Shown in pieces: positions 1-10,086 of a DNA stretch of 46,854 nucleotides. Every line of letters starts with the position of its first letter. The stretch's first letter is position 1. The notes under the pieces were generated by a model. It was not told the origin of the DNA, made no database searches, and saw nothing but the letters and a program-made list of their open reading frames with translations. The DNA is from an uncultured Ignatzschineria sp. (GTDB lineage Bacteria > Pseudomonadota > Gammaproteobacteria > Cardiobacteriales > Wohlfahrtiimonadaceae), in assembly GCA_947632245.1 (NCBI GenBank), contig CANRON010000003.1, positions 1 to 46,854 on the forward strand. Direction: 5' to 3'. Position numbers and translations under genes: made by a program.

Positions 1-59
1 CCTCCGATAATCGGAAGCCAAATGACTAAACTTAACCAAGAGATCTGCATTGTTTCCAT
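1..59 (-). CDS. nuoM: NADH-quinone oxidoreductase subunit M, N-terminal fragment
   Basis: Only the first 19 codons lie in the window; the gene runs off the left edge. The reading starts METMQISWLSLVIWLPIIGG, a hydrophobic start typical of the NuoM antiporter-like membrane subunit. A second ATG three codons in (position 50) is a possible alternative start. The ribosome binding site AGGAAT overlaps the nuoL stop codon (TAG at 69-71), so translation of the two genes is probably coupled. The identity rests mainly on position, because nuoM follows nuoL in nearly all nuo operons. Confidence 0.8.
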   Translation of the reverse strand, partial: METMQISWLSLVIWLPIIG

Positions 60-68
60 TGTTTATTC

Positions 69-2075
69 CTAGTTAAAAAATACGACCCATGTCATAAGCG
101 CTAAAAGACCAACTACCATTAAGAATGCTGCATGGTAGATGTACCCTGTTTGAATCCTACGAATGAAGCCACCTGCACAAGATGCCACTTTCGCTGAACC
201 AAATACGATACCTTGATCAATAATCTTGTCATCGATCTTCGTCCAGAAGAAACGACCCAAGGCAACTGAGCCATTGGCAATAACCTTTTGGTTAAAGTCA
301 TCAAAGTAGTATTTGTTATCAAACACCTTATAGATACCGATTTTTTCAAGGAATTCACGTCCCTTAACAGCCACTTTCGGATGAATCAAGAAGCTGTACC
401 AAGCTGTTGCGATACCTGCTAATGTCAAGTAGAACGCCGGCGCTGTTAATGCTTCTTTCGTCATCGCCCATGAACCTTCAAATCCTTTTTTCATGATTTC
501 AGTTGCAGGGTTAACGAGGTTATTAATATACACAGAATCCGCTAAGAACGTATTTTCGAACATCATCGGCGCCATATACCAACCGAGGATCACTGATGGA
601 ATCGCAAGAAGAATCAGGGGAACTGTCACAACCCACGGAGATTCTTTCGGTTCTGCCGGAAGAATACTCTCATCATCACCATGATGGTCATGACCAAGTG
701 TTTCATCAACGGTGTAACGCGGCTTACCATGGAACACAAGGAAGTACATTCTAAACGTGTAAAGCGCAGTCATAAACACACCGATTTCAAGCGCAATGAG
801 TGCAAACTTAGAACCGAAGGTTGTACTGTGCTCAAGCGCCCAGATAATTCCCTCTTTCGAGTAGTAACCTGAGAAGAATGGCATACCGACAAGTGCAAGC
901 GAACCAATAAGGGTTGTAATCCACGTAATTGGCATTTTCTTACGAAGACCACCCATGAAACGCATATCTTGAACGTGGCTCATACCAATAATAACTGAAC
1001 CTGCGCCTAAGAAGAGAAGCGCTTTAAAGAACGCATGCGTTGTTAAGTGGAATGCCGCAAGTGAATATGTTGATGCACCGAGTGCAACCGTCATATAACC
1101 GAGCTGCGAGATCGTTGAATAAGCAATGACACGTTTAATATCACTTTGGAAGAGACCCAAGATACCCATAAAGAGCGCCGTGATCGCACCTAAGATTAGC
1201 ACCATCGAGAGCGCCGTTGTGGAGAGCTCATAGATAGGCGACATACGCGCAACCATGAAGATACCAGCTGTCACCATCGTTGCCGCATGGATCAATGCCG
1301 AGATCGGCGTTGGGCCTTCCATCGAATCTGGTAACCAGACATGTAATGGCACCTGCGCTGATTTACCCATCGCCCCAATGAAGAGGAACACTGCTGCAAA
1401 CGTCATGATATTCCAATCCGTTCCTAAGAAATGGAACGTCCCGGCTGCTTCTGGCAATCTCTCAAATGCTTCTGTGTACGTTAATGAACTTGTCATGTAC
1501 GCGACACACGCAATACCAATTAAGAATCCAAAGTCACCCACACGGTTCACTAAGAATGCTTTCATGTTGGCATAGGTTGCCGTTGGTTTTTTGAACCAGA
1601 AACCGATCAAGAGATATGATACTAACCCCACAGCTTCCCAACCGAAGAAGAGTTGCATGAAGTTGTTAGACATCACAAGCATCAACATTGAGAAGGTAAA
1701 GAGTGAGATATAACTGAAGAAACGGTTATATCCAGGATCACCTTTCATGTATCCCACTGAGTAGAGGTGAACCATCGTTGAAACCGATGTAATCACAACC
1801 ATCATCATCGCTGTTAGGTTATCTACTAAGAAACCCACACCGACGCTCAGTGAACCTGTACTCATCCACGTATAGAGATTTTCGTTGAAAATCGGTGCCG
1901 CACCTGACATATGCTCAACCAGAACATAGACCGAAAGCACAGCCGCAATTGCAACGAAACCAATTGTCACGGTATGCGCTACTTTTTCATTGATCACACG
2001 GCAAAACAGCCCCGAGATCGCCGAGCCGAGTAACGGCAATAAGACAATTAACAAATAAATGTATTTAAATTCCAT
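69..2075 (-). CDS. nuoL: NADH-quinone oxidoreductase subunit L
   Basis: This is the distal antiporter-like subunit of the membrane arm of complex I, which couples quinone reduction to proton pumping. At 668 residues it is longer than the E. coli protein (about 613). It is hydrophobic throughout, with the conserved run GWEAVGLVSYLLIGFW near residue 146 and the proton-channel segment HVWLPDSMEGPTPISALIHA near residue 245. A His/acid-rich loop (about residues 463-471, GHDHHGDDE) lies before the C-terminal part, which carries the lateral helix. It lies between nuoK and nuoM in the canonical order, 4 bases after the nuoK stop. Confidence 0.97.
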   Translation of the reverse strand: MEFKYIYLLIVLLPLLGSAISGLFCRVINEKVAHTVTIGFVAIAAVLSVYVLVEHMSGAAPIFNENLYTWMSTGSLSVGVGFLVDNLTAMMMVVITSVSTMVHLYSVGYMKGDPGYNRFFSYISLFTFSMLMLVMSNNFMQLFFGWEAVGLVSYLLIGFWFKKPTATYANMKAFLVNRVGDFGFLIGIACVAYMTSSLTYTEAFERLPEAAGTFHFLGTDWNIMTFAAVFLFIGAMGKSAQVPLHVWLPDSMEGPTPISALIHAATMVTAGIFMVARMSPIYELSTTALSMVLILGAITALFMGILGLFQSDIKRVIAYSTISQLGYMTVALGASTYSLAAFHLTTHAFFKALLFLGAGSVIIGMSHVQDMRFMGGLRKKMPITWITTLIGSLALVGMPFFSGYYSKEGIIWALEHSTTFGSKFALIALEIGVFMTALYTFRMYFLVFHGKPRYTVDETLGHDHHGDDESILPAEPKESPWVVTVPLILLAIPSVILGWYMAPMMFENTFLADSVYINNLVNPATEIMKKGFEGSWAMTKEALTAPAFYLTLAGIATAWYSFLIHPKVAVKGREFLEKIGIYKVFDNKYYFDDFNQKVIANGSVALGRFFWTKIDDKIIDQGIVFGSAKVASCAGGFIRRIQTGYIYHAAFLMVVGLLALMTWVVFFN

Positions 2076-2079
2076 TGCA

Positions 2080-2388
2080 CTAGCCTCTTAATTCCGTAAT
2101 TTCATCGACATTAATGCTACCGCGGTTTCTGAACACTAATACTAAGATTGCAAGACCAATTGCCGCTTCTGCTGCCGCTACTGCTAGCGTGAAGAAGACA
2201 AAGATCTGCCCGTTTAAATCGCCAGAGAATTGTGAGAATGCGACAAAGAGCGTGCTACTTGCAAGCAACATCAACTCAATACACATTAAAAGCACAATTA
2301 AGTTCTTGCGATTAATAAAGATTCCCGCTGCACTAATTCCGAAAAGAATCGTCGAGAGAATAATATAATCTTCAATGACTAAGCTCAT
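2080..2388 (-). CDS. nuoK: NADH-quinone oxidoreductase subunit K
   Basis: A small membrane subunit of complex I (102 residues, the normal size), related to MrpC. Three transmembrane helices are visible. The glutamates that relay protons in this family are present in [10 protein letters not shown] (second helix) and [12 protein letters not shown] (third helix). The ATG abuts the nuoJ stop codon directly (TAA then ATG). The last codons of nuoJ (GAGGAGAAG) serve as its ribosome binding site, so coupling to nuoJ is very likely. Confidence 0.96.
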   Translation of the reverse strand: MSLVIEDYIILSTILFGISAAGIFINRKNLIVLLMCIELMLLASSTLFVAFSQFSGDLNGQIFVFFTLAVAAAEAAIGLAILVLVFRNRGSINVDEITELRG

Positions 2389-3066
2389 TTACTTCTCCTC
2401 CACTTCTGTTACAGCATCATCACTTACGTCTTTAATAGGCGCTGGTGCTAAAGTTGCATAATCCATCTTCACCATACGTACACGCTCTGTTGGATTCGCT
2501 TTAATTGCTAAGCTTAAATCTACATTTTTACGTGTCAATGGCCCGATGCGTCGTGTTAAGGCGATCGCAGCAATCATCGCAACAAGCAGAATCATCGCCG
2601 TTGCTTCGAATGCGTAGATGTAGTTAGTATAAAGAACAACCCCTAACTCTTGCGCATTTGTGAGCTCAGCACCTTGTCTGATCATTTCAACGCCACCTTC
2701 AAGTGCAAAATTATTCACGATAAAGCTATCTCCCCCTAAGATCACAATTAAGATCTCAGCGATAAAGATAATCGCAACTAATACTGCAATCGGCAGGAAC
2801 TTCACAAAACCCTCTTTGAGCATATCATGCGGAATATCGAGCATCATCACCGCAAAGAGGAAGAAGACCATCACGGCACCACAATAAATAATGATGAGCG
2901 CAAGCGCGAGGAATTCAGCTTGGAGAAGCAGCCAACAGCAACTTACCATTACGAAGATCAGAACTAGGTGTAGTACTGATGTCATCGTATTTTTTGCACT
3001 GACAACACGGACCGCAGAATAGATCGTGATGAGTGCGAAGATATAAAATAGTATCTTAAATAACAT
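2389..3066 (-). CDS. nuoJ: NADH-quinone oxidoreductase subunit J
   Basis: Membrane subunit of complex I, 225 residues with five predicted helices in the first about 175 residues. The conserved segment ALALIIIYCGAVMVFFLFAVMML (about residues 54-76, third helix) contains the pi-bulge region of the family. The last about 50 residues are a hydrophilic, acidic tail ending in EVEEK, somewhat longer than in E. coli NuoJ. It lies 9 bases after nuoI and directly before nuoK. Confidence 0.96.
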   Translation of the reverse strand: MLFKILFYIFALITIYSAVRVVSAKNTMTSVLHLVLIFVMVSCCWLLLQAEFLALALIIIYCGAVMVFFLFAVMMLDIPHDMLKEGFVKFLPIAVLVAIIFIAEILIVILGGDSFIVNNFALEGGVEMIRQGAELTNAQELGVVLYTNYIYAFEATAMILLVAMIAAIALTRRIGPLTRKNVDLSLAIKANPTERVRMVKMDYATLAPAPIKDVSDDAVTEVEEK

Positions 3067-3075
3067 CCTCTCCCC

Positions 3076-3567
3076 CTAGTATAAATGAGAATCAAGCGCA
3101 CGATCTTTAGCGATTTGTACTTCGTACTTATCGCCTAGCGCGAGCAAGGATTCTTTAGTGATGATGTTTTCGCCCTTCTCTTCCATGTGGTATTCAAAAA
3201 CGCGCGTTAACACGATTGAGTCTACCGGACATGCTTGTTCACATAGTCCACAGAAGATACATTTGAAGAGATCAATATCATAACGAGTGGTTCGACGCGT
3301 GCCATCACCACGTTCTTCTGTATCAATGGTAATTGCAAGCGCAGGACAAACTGCCTCACATAATTTACAACCAATACAACGCTCTTCCCCATTAGGATAA
3401 CGGCGAAGGGCATGAAGACCGCGGAAACGACCTGATTGCGGTGTTTTTTCAAACGGGTACTCAATCGTGAATTTTGGTCTAAAGAGATAACGAAAGGTAA
3501 TACCTAAACCTTTACGTAATTCTCTTAACGTAAATGTCTCGTAGAGTGATTTTAAATATCTAAACAT
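3076..3567 (-). CDS. nuoI: NADH-quinone oxidoreductase subunit I, two [4Fe-4S] ferredoxin-like
   Basis: Peripheral-arm subunit that carries iron-sulfur clusters N6a and N6b on the path from NADH to quinone. At 163 residues it is alpha/beta-proteobacterial in length and resembles mitochondrial TYKY. Two classical ferredoxin motifs are present: [12 protein letters not shown] with C64, C67, C70 and C74, and [12 protein letters not shown] with C103, C106, C109 and C113. The N-terminal helix region ([19 protein letters not shown]) is typical of the amphipathic membrane-contact part. Confidence 0.98.
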   Translation of the reverse strand: MFRYLKSLYETFTLRELRKGLGITFRYLFRPKFTIEYPFEKTPQSGRFRGLHALRRYPNGEERCIGCKLCEAVCPALAITIDTEERGDGTRRTTRYDIDLFKCIFCGLCEQACPVDSIVLTRVFEYHMEEKGENIITKESLLALGDKYEVQIAKDRALDSHLY

Positions 3568-3587
3568 TGATAGTCCTACCTATTCCT

Positions 3588-4640
3588 TTAAAACCATGGT
3601 TTTAAACCGATGCCATACATTACGAGAACTACCGCAATCCATAAAAGTGCAATCGGGATAAAGAATTTCCAACCTAAACGCATGATCTGATCATAACGAT
3701 ATCCGGGGAATGTCGCACGTACCCAAATCATTGCAAAGAGGAAAAATGCCATCTTGATAATCATCCAGAAGAAACTGTCTGTCGCGAGTAGCGATAACAC
3801 CGGAATATTCTGAACCGCCTCAACGCCTGAGAGCGGCGCATGCCATCCTCCGAAGAAAAGAAGGCTCATTAATGCCGATACCAAGATCATGTTTGTATAT
3901 TCAGCAAGGTAGAATGTTACGAAACCCGTTCCTGAATACTCTGTAAAGTATCCTGCAACGATCTCTGACTCCCCTTCTGTCACTTCAAACGGTGCACGGT
4001 TTAACTCAGCTAATCCCGCAATGAAATAGATCACTGCCATCGGTAATAACGGAATAAAGTACCAGTTAATTAATCCAAGGCTGCCTGCTTGCTTGTCCAC
4101 AATTACTGAAAAGTTTAAGCTTCCAGACATCATCACAACCGTAATCAATGCAAAACCCAGCGCGAGCTCATATGAAACTACTTGCGCTGCACTTCGGATT
4201 GCGCCGAAAATTGCAAACTTAGAGTTAGAACTCCAACCCGCCATGAGCGATGCGTAAACACCTAGCGACGTCATTGCGAGAATATATAAAATCGCAGAGT
4301 CCATCGATGAGCTTACCCAGCCATCATTGAAAGGAATAACCGCCCACACACCAAATGCGGTTGTAACCGCAATGAAAGGTGCGATTAAGAACATTGTTTT
4401 GTTCGCAGCAGATGGAATAATAAACTCTTTAAAGAGCATTTTTAGTAAATCCGCAAACGGCTGAAGAAGACCTTTAGGTCCTACGCGGTTTGGACCTAAA
4501 CGGATATGCATATACCCAAGGACCTTACGCTCAGCAAATGTGAGGTACGCTACTGATAAAACGATTGGTAAGAAAATCACCAAGGTTTTAAGTAGAGCCC
4601 AAACAAGCGGATAGTGAATAATCGCCATAAACGTATCCAT
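3588..4640 (-). CDS. nuoH: NADH-quinone oxidoreductase subunit H
   Basis: Membrane subunit at the heel of complex I that forms the quinone chamber with NuoB and NuoD. At 350 residues with about eight helices it is a normal family member. Signatures visible are LTFAERKVLGYMHIRLGPNRVGPKG (about residues 34-58, shown here only as the family's ERK..GYMQ..RGPNRVG-like run) and AELNRAPFEVTEGESEIVAGY (about residues 212-232), with its acidic loop near the quinone tunnel. The stop codon lies 20 bases before the nuoI start. Confidence 0.97.
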   Translation of the reverse strand: MDTFMAIIHYPLVWALLKTLVIFLPIVLSVAYLTFAERKVLGYMHIRLGPNRVGPKGLLQPFADLLKMLFKEFIIPSAANKTMFLIAPFIAVTTAFGVWAVIPFNDGWVSSSMDSAILYILAMTSLGVYASLMAGWSSNSKFAIFGAIRSAAQVVSYELALGFALITVVMMSGSLNFSVIVDKQAGSLGLINWYFIPLLPMAVIYFIAGLAELNRAPFEVTEGESEIVAGYFTEYSGTGFVTFYLAEYTNMILVSALMSLLFFGGWHAPLSGVEAVQNIPVLSLLATDSFFWMIIKMAFFLFAMIWVRATFPGYRYDQIMRLGWKFFIPIALLWIAVVLVMYGIGLKPWF

Positions 4641-6974
4641 CTAATTTGCCCCCTTAATTGATTGATAGAAGTGCGTATCTCCGGCATATTCTGTTGGGAT
4701 ACGGACACAGCCTGCAGCTACTTTCTCAGAAATACGGGAGATAAAGGTGTTTTTACTATTCAGTAATGGCATGACTGCCCCTTCATCACTCGCATTATTA
4801 AATGCAATACGCGCACGTTTCGCAAGCGGCGTTTTTTGAAGCGCTTGTCCACGTCTTACATAAGCATCTGTTGAGTAAAGTGACGTAGTTGGCACAGCAA
4901 GAAGTCCTGATTTTTCAAGCGGTTTAAAATCAAATGCAATCGCCTTGCCTTCATTTGAGACTTCAGCTAATTTTGCATCATTCGCTTTTAACCATTTCGC
5001 AAGGATCTCTTCAGAACCAATATAATCAAAGCCTGCAAGTTCAAACTGATTGCCGAGCACACGAAGAATCTTCCAAATTGGACGCGCTTCACCATGTGGC
5101 ATACTTGCTGCTTGAAGCGTTTGTACTTTACCTTCAAGATTTACAAAACTACCTGAACTCTCAGCCCAAGCTGCACCAGGGAGAATAACGTTCGATACTG
5201 ACTTTAATGTTTCGCTCGCAAATGGTGTGATTGCAATCACCGCTTCCGCTGATTTTAATGCACTCATTGCATTACTACCATCGACAAAATCAAACTCCGG
5301 ATCAATCGCGCCCACTAAAACGTATGCTTTAAGCGGTGCTTCAATCATTGAGGCTGTATTTGCTGCTGTGGAAGTCAGTCCTGTAATTGCTGCCGCTGAA
5401 CTGTTTGAGCCTTGCGTAAAGTAACCCAGTTTTGCACCACTAATACGCGCAAGCTCAGAAGCTAAAGCACGAATCGTTGCAAACTGCGGATGACTGATTG
5501 CATCATGACCTAACACAATCCATTCACGCTCACCTTTCAATAACTGCTCTGCAATTGTTAAAACAGCTTCACCATTTACGGTATTGCTATTCACAACTTT
5601 TGCAAGATCCGTATTAATCGCTTCACCCTTCATCTCCGCCACTTTTACAAGGATCGATGAGAGCTCATTCACCCAATCAAAGGGATGTGCAATAATTTCT
5701 GCATTCATCGCATGTAATTGATCAGCACTGTAAGATGCAAGCATCGATACTTTCGCACCTTTCTTCACCGCATCACGGATACGAATTGCTAATACTGGCA
5801 CTTCCATACGCGGATCTGCACCAATGAGGAAGATCGAATCTAAATGATTCACTTCTGGTATTGTGAGACCTAAGCTACGGAAAGTCGGCTCTGATTGCTC
5901 ACCACTGAAGTCACGTTGGTTCAATCTATAATCAACATTTGTGAGCTTTAAACCATTTTGTAACTCTTTTACGAGCTGCATCTCTTCCACAGATGCCATT
6001 GGTGATACAAACATACCCACCTGATCAGCACCATATTTATCGATTGCGCCTTCGAGAATCAATTTCGTTGCTTTAAGCGCATCTGGCCACGATGCTTTTT
6101 CAAGCTCGCCATTGCCATTATCGATGAGCGGATGTGCCGCCCTATCATCACTTGAAAGCGCTTCATAGCTAAAACGGTCTCTATCTGAAATCCAAGGTTC
6201 ATTAATCTCATCATTACGGCGAGATACCACGCGCGCAACTTTGCCGCGAAGCGTATGGATCTCTGTATTTGAACCGACACCATCATGCATACTGATCGAG
6301 TCATGGTTCATATACTCCCATGGACGCGCACCGTACTTAGAAGGTTTTGCGGTTAAAGCACCCACGGGGCAGATATCAATGATATTCCCAGATACTTCTG
6401 ACACAAGCGAGTGCTTGATATAGGTAGAAATCTCTAAACGATCTCCACGATCTACACCGCCTAGTTCGCGCATCCCGGCAATTTCATCCCCAAAACGTAC
6501 ACAGCGTGTACATTGGATGCAGCGATTCATAAATGTTTCAACAAGTGGACCGATGTTGATTTTTTCAACATGGCGTTTCTCTTCAATATAGAGAGAATTA
6601 TTCTGACCATACTCTGATGAGAAGTCTTGTAGTTCACACTCCCCACCTTGGTCACAGATCGGACAATCAAGCGGATGGTTGATCAACAAAAATTCCATAA
6701 TCGCTTTTTGCGCTTCACGTGCCTTTTCGTTACGTGTGCGTACAATCATGCCATCCATTACCGGCGTTGCACATGCTGGCGCTGGTTTTGGCATACGCTC
6801 CACATCTACTAAGCACATACGGCAACTTGCCGCGATCGATAATTTATCGTGATAGCAGAATCGTGGAATCGTAATTCCTTCTTTATCTGCCACTTCGATC
6901 AACATCGTACCTGCGGGTGCTTGAAATTCTTTACCGTCAATATTTACGGTAAACATTTTAATGTCATTACTCAT
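4641..6974 (-). CDS. nuoG: NADH-quinone oxidoreductase subunit G (mitochondrial-like, without N7 ligands)
   Basis: Large iron-sulfur subunit of the peripheral arm, 777 residues (E. coli 908). The N-terminal [2Fe-2S] ligands are C40, C51, C54 and C68. The His-Cys3 cluster N5 motif follows, with H100, C104, C107 and C113. Cluster N4 has C152, C155 and C158 plus the later ICPVGAL cysteine. After CPVGALTAKP the cysteine motif for the extra N7 cluster found in E. coli NuoG is absent (the region reads HDSISMHDGVGSNTEI). The rest is a degenerate molybdopterin-oxidoreductase-like domain. Its start codon overlaps the nuoF stop by one base (TAATG). Confidence 0.97.
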   Translation of the reverse strand: MSNDIKMFTVNIDGKEFQAPAGTMLIEVADKEGITIPRFCYHDKLSIAASCRMCLVDVERMPKPAPACATPVMDGMIVRTRNEKAREAQKAIMEFLLINHPLDCPICDQGGECELQDFSSEYGQNNSLYIEEKRHVEKINIGPLVETFMNRCIQCTRCVRFGDEIAGMRELGGVDRGDRLEISTYIKHSLVSEVSGNIIDICPVGALTAKPSKYGARPWEYMNHDSISMHDGVGSNTEIHTLRGKVARVVSRRNDEINEPWISDRDRFSYEALSSDDRAAHPLIDNGNGELEKASWPDALKATKLILEGAIDKYGADQVGMFVSPMASVEEMQLVKELQNGLKLTNVDYRLNQRDFSGEQSEPTFRSLGLTIPEVNHLDSIFLIGADPRMEVPVLAIRIRDAVKKGAKVSMLASYSADQLHAMNAEIIAHPFDWVNELSSILVKVAEMKGEAINTDLAKVVNSNTVNGEAVLTIAEQLLKGEREWIVLGHDAISHPQFATIRALASELARISGAKLGYFTQGSNSSAAAITGLTSTAANTASMIEAPLKAYVLVGAIDPEFDFVDGSNAMSALKSAEAVIAITPFASETLKSVSNVILPGAAWAESSGSFVNLEGKVQTLQAASMPHGEARPIWKILRVLGNQFELAGFDYIGSEEILAKWLKANDAKLAEVSNEGKAIAFDFKPLEKSGLLAVPTTSLYSTDAYVRRGQALQKTPLAKRARIAFNNASDEGAVMPLLNSKNTFISRISEKVAAGCVRIPTEYAGDTHFYQSIKGAN

Positions 6975-8260
6975 TATTTCGCCCCCTCAACCATGCTCTT
7001 ACCATGTTCGATATAGTATTTAAACTCTTCTGGGAAGTGTTTCACAAAACTAAGAACAGGCATTGCAGCTGCATCACCGAGCGCACAAATTGTGCGTCCG
7101 CCAATGTTATTTGCAACATGGACTAATCGCTCTAAATCTTCCGGCTGCCCTTCCCCTTTCAAAATACGATCCATGATTCTAAACAACCAACCTGTACCTT
7201 CTCGGCACGGCGTACATTGTCCACATGACTCGCTGAAATAGAAACTTGAAAGTGTACGAAGCGCCTTCACCATATCTGTTGTTTCGTCCATCACGATCAC
7301 CGCACCTGAACCCATCATCGATCCCGCATGTTTTGCGATAGAGTCATAGTCCATATTCGTCTCCATCATGATGTGCCCCGGAACAACGGGTACAGAAGAT
7401 CCCCCTGGAATCACAGCTTTAATCTTACGACCTTGCCAAATCCCCCCCGCAAGCTCTAAGAGATCTTTAAACGGTGTTCCCATAGGAATTTCGTAGTTAC
7501 CTGGCTTTGCAACATGCCCAGAGATGGAGAATATCTTCTGACCACCGGCTCCTGGAATTCCATGCTCTTTAAACCATTCAGAACCATTACGAATAATACG
7601 TCCAACAGATGCAAGCGACTCACAGTTATTGATCGTTGTTGGCTTACCATACAGACCAACAGCGGCAGGAAATGGCGGCTTAAATCGTGGTTGACCTTTC
7701 TTGCCTTCTAATGATTCTAAAAGCGCAGTCTCTTCCCCACAAATATAAGCACCCGCACCGAGCGAACCATAAAGATCAATCGATATGCCGGTACCTTGGA
7801 TATTTTCACCCAAAAGCCCTGCATCACGAGCTTCTTGTACAGCGGCTTCAAAACGCTTAAACGGCTCTTCACTGAATTCGCCACGCATATAGTTATAACC
7901 CACTTTAGCGCCGATAGCATAAGCAGCAATTGCCATACCCTCGACCAATGCATGCGGATTAAATCTCAGAATATCTCTATCCTTACACGTTCCTGGCTCT
8001 GATTCATCCGAGTTACAGACAAGGTAGCTACTACCATCATCATTTTTCGGCATGAAGCTCCATTTAACACCCGTTGGGAATCCCGCACCACCACGGCCAC
8101 GAAGCTCGGAGGCTTTTACCATGTCGATGATTTCTGCTTTCGAGAGTTCCCCTCTTAATATTTTCTTCCACCCATCGTAGCCGCCTAAGCTCATATAGGT
8201 CTCTAAAGACCATGGCTTATCGTGCCCGAGAGTGAAATAACAAACTTCATTTTGTACCAT
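6974..8260 (-). CDS. nuoF: NADH-quinone oxidoreductase subunit F, NADH/FMN binding
   Basis: Entry point of electrons into complex I: it oxidises NADH with FMN and passes electrons through cluster N3. At 428 residues the length is normal. The nucleotide/FMN-binding run SELRGRGGAGFPTGVKW is near residue 52, the second site GAGAYICGEETALLESLEG near residue 168, and the N3 ligands are in SCGQCTPCREG near residue 345 with a distal cysteine in TICALGD. It overlaps nuoE by one base and nuoG by one base, so the three peripheral-arm genes are translationally linked. Confidence 0.98.
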   Translation of the reverse strand: MVQNEVCYFTLGHDKPWSLETYMSLGGYDGWKKILRGELSKAEIIDMVKASELRGRGGAGFPTGVKWSFMPKNDDGSSYLVCNSDESEPGTCKDRDILRFNPHALVEGMAIAAYAIGAKVGYNYMRGEFSEEPFKRFEAAVQEARDAGLLGENIQGTGISIDLYGSLGAGAYICGEETALLESLEGKKGQPRFKPPFPAAVGLYGKPTTINNCESLASVGRIIRNGSEWFKEHGIPGAGGQKIFSISGHVAKPGNYEIPMGTPFKDLLELAGGIWQGRKIKAVIPGGSSVPVVPGHIMMETNMDYDSIAKHAGSMMGSGAVIVMDETTDMVKALRTLSSFYFSESCGQCTPCREGTGWLFRIMDRILKGEGQPEDLERLVHVANNIGGRTICALGDAAAMPVLSFVKHFPEEFKYYIEHGKSMVEGAK

Positions 8261-8781
8261 TAGTTTGCCTCTTTATTATCTGCTCTTGATTCGATACGGT
8301 CGAGAATCTCATCAATCTTCTCAATCGTTAAATTCTCATGATATTCATGATTGATTAAAGCCGCAGGTGCTGCTGTACAAGCCGCTAAGCACTCATCTTC
8401 TTTCTTAAGTGAAAAAAGACCGTCAGGAGTGGACTCCCCGGCCTTAATACCTAAGCGCGCTTCAACATGTGCTAATAACTCTTCACCGCCGCGAAGCATA
8501 CAAGAGATATTCGTACAGATCATCACTGCGTTTTTACCGCAGGGCTTTGTCTCAAAGTTTGAATAAAACGATGCCACTTCATATACCGCGATCGGTGGCA
8601 AGTCGAGATAGTCTGCAATCGCATCCATTAACTCAACTGTCAAGTAACCTTCATTTTCATGCTGAACTTCACGAAGTGCAGCCAAAAGTGCTGATTGCTT
8701 CCGATCATCTGGGAAGCGTGCAAGCCAGCGATCAATTTCTGCTCTCGCGTGGCTACTTAAAATGCTTTCTCTATTTTTCAT
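8260..8781 (-). CDS. nuoE: NADH-quinone oxidoreductase subunit E, [2Fe-2S] thioredoxin-like
   Basis: Subunit E (173 residues) carries the off-path [2Fe-2S] cluster N1a next to the FMN of NuoF. The four ligands are visible as CTNISC (C89, C94) and CLAAC (C131, C135). The N-terminal helical bundle (about residues 1-75) contains the conserved ALREVQHENEGYLT segment. The gap to nuoD upstream is 32 bases, one of the larger gaps in this operon. Confidence 0.97.
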   Translation of the reverse strand: MKNRESILSSHARAEIDRWLARFPDDRKQSALLAALREVQHENEGYLTVELMDAIADYLDLPPIAVYEVASFYSNFETKPCGKNAVMICTNISCMLRGGEELLAHVEARLGIKAGESTPDGLFSLKKEDECLAACTAAPAALINHEYHENLTIEKIDEILDRIESRADNKEAN

Positions 8782-8813
8782 TTTAGCTACTCTATACTCT
8801 GTAAATCGTAAAA

Positions 8814-10079
8814 TTAGCGGTCAATATCCCCGAATACCAAGTCTTGTGTCCCAATGATCGCAACTAAATCTGACAACATGTGACGGCGACCCATCTCTTC
8901 TGTTGCGGCAATATGTGCAAATCCAGGGGCTCTTAACTTCACTCGATACGGTTTATTTGCGCCATCTGAAACAAGATAGACACCAAATTCACCCTTAGGA
9001 TGCTCTACGGCTGCATATGACTCCCCTTCAGGAACACAGAAACCCTCAGTAAAGACCTTAAACTGTTGAATCAATGCTTCCATCTCCTCTTTCGCATCAC
9101 GTCTTTGCGGAATGGTCACACGACTATCTGTCGTCATCACAGGACCTGGATTTTCACGGAGCCATTTGATGCATTGCTGCACCAAGCTTGCTGACTGCTC
9201 CATCTCTTCTAATCTTACTAAGAAACGGTCATAACAGTCGCCATTTACGCCAACTGGCACATCAAACTCGAGCTGATCATAGACTGAATACGGCTGCGTT
9301 TTACGTAGATCCCACGCAATACCAGAACCACGAAGCATCGGACCTGAAAAACCCAGTTCCATTGCACGCTCAGGTGTCACAACACCGATACCCACAACAC
9401 GACCTTTCCAGATACGGTTCCCTACGAGAAGATTTTTATATTCAACCATATTTTCATTGACGAAACGGTTGCAGAAATCTTCTAAGAAATCGAGAACATC
9501 CCCTTGACGGGCTTTATTAATTCGCGCTAATTTTTTCTTTGATCTAAATTTGCTTGGCTCATACTTTGGCATCTCATTCGGCAAGTCTTTCGCAACACCG
9601 CCCACTCGGTAGTAAAACGGGTGAATACGTGCGCCAGTCACCGCTTCTTGCATATCATAGAGCTCTTCACGGTCACGGAAGCAGTATAAAAGCATCGCCA
9701 TTGCGCCCAAGTCATGTCCGTGTGATCCGAGCCACATTAAGTGGTTCATGATACGCGTTGCTTCATCCATCATCACTCGAATATATTGTGCACGAATCGG
9801 CACTTCAATGCCTAAAAGCTTCTCAACAGCAAGGACGAAAGCATGTTCGTTATTCAAGCATGAACAGTAATCAAGACGATCTAAATAACCGATTGATTGC
9901 GTGTATGGCTTTGCTTCCATCAACTTTTCTGTACCGCGATGCAGTAAACCGATATGAACGTCCGCTCTTTCAACTGTCTCGCCTTTCAGCTCAAGCACCA
10001 TACGCATTACGCCATGAGCTGCCGGATGCTGCGGTCCGAAGTTGATTGTATAGTTTTCTATATTTGTTGTAATTGTCAT
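8814..10079 (-). CDS. nuoD: NADH-quinone oxidoreductase subunit D
   Basis: The 49-kDa-type subunit (421 residues) that shapes the quinone site and descends from [NiFe]-hydrogenase large subunits. Visible signatures include [21 protein letters not shown]-like sequence from residue 13 (the loop with the quinone-ligand histidine), [14 protein letters not shown] near residue 43 and [28 protein letters not shown] near the C-terminus. It is a separate gene from nuoC, unlike the fused nuoCD of E. coli, which places this operon in the alpha/beta-proteobacterial arrangement. Confidence 0.98.
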   Translation of the reverse strand: MTITTNIENYTINFGPQHPAAHGVMRMVLELKGETVERADVHIGLLHRGTEKLMEAKPYTQSIGYLDRLDYCSCLNNEHAFVLAVEKLLGIEVPIRAQYIRVMMDEATRIMNHLMWLGSHGHDLGAMAMLLYCFRDREELYDMQEAVTGARIHPFYYRVGGVAKDLPNEMPKYEPSKFRSKKKLARINKARQGDVLDFLEDFCNRFVNENMVEYKNLLVGNRIWKGRVVGIGVVTPERAMELGFSGPMLRGSGIAWDLRKTQPYSVYDQLEFDVPVGVNGDCYDRFLVRLEEMEQSASLVQQCIKWLRENPGPVMTTDSRVTIPQRRDAKEEMEALIQQFKVFTEGFCVPEGESYAAVEHPKGEFGVYLVSDGANKPYRVKLRAPGFAHIAATEEMGRRHMLSDLVAIIGTQDLVFGDIDR

Positions 10080-10086
10080 CGTCTTC

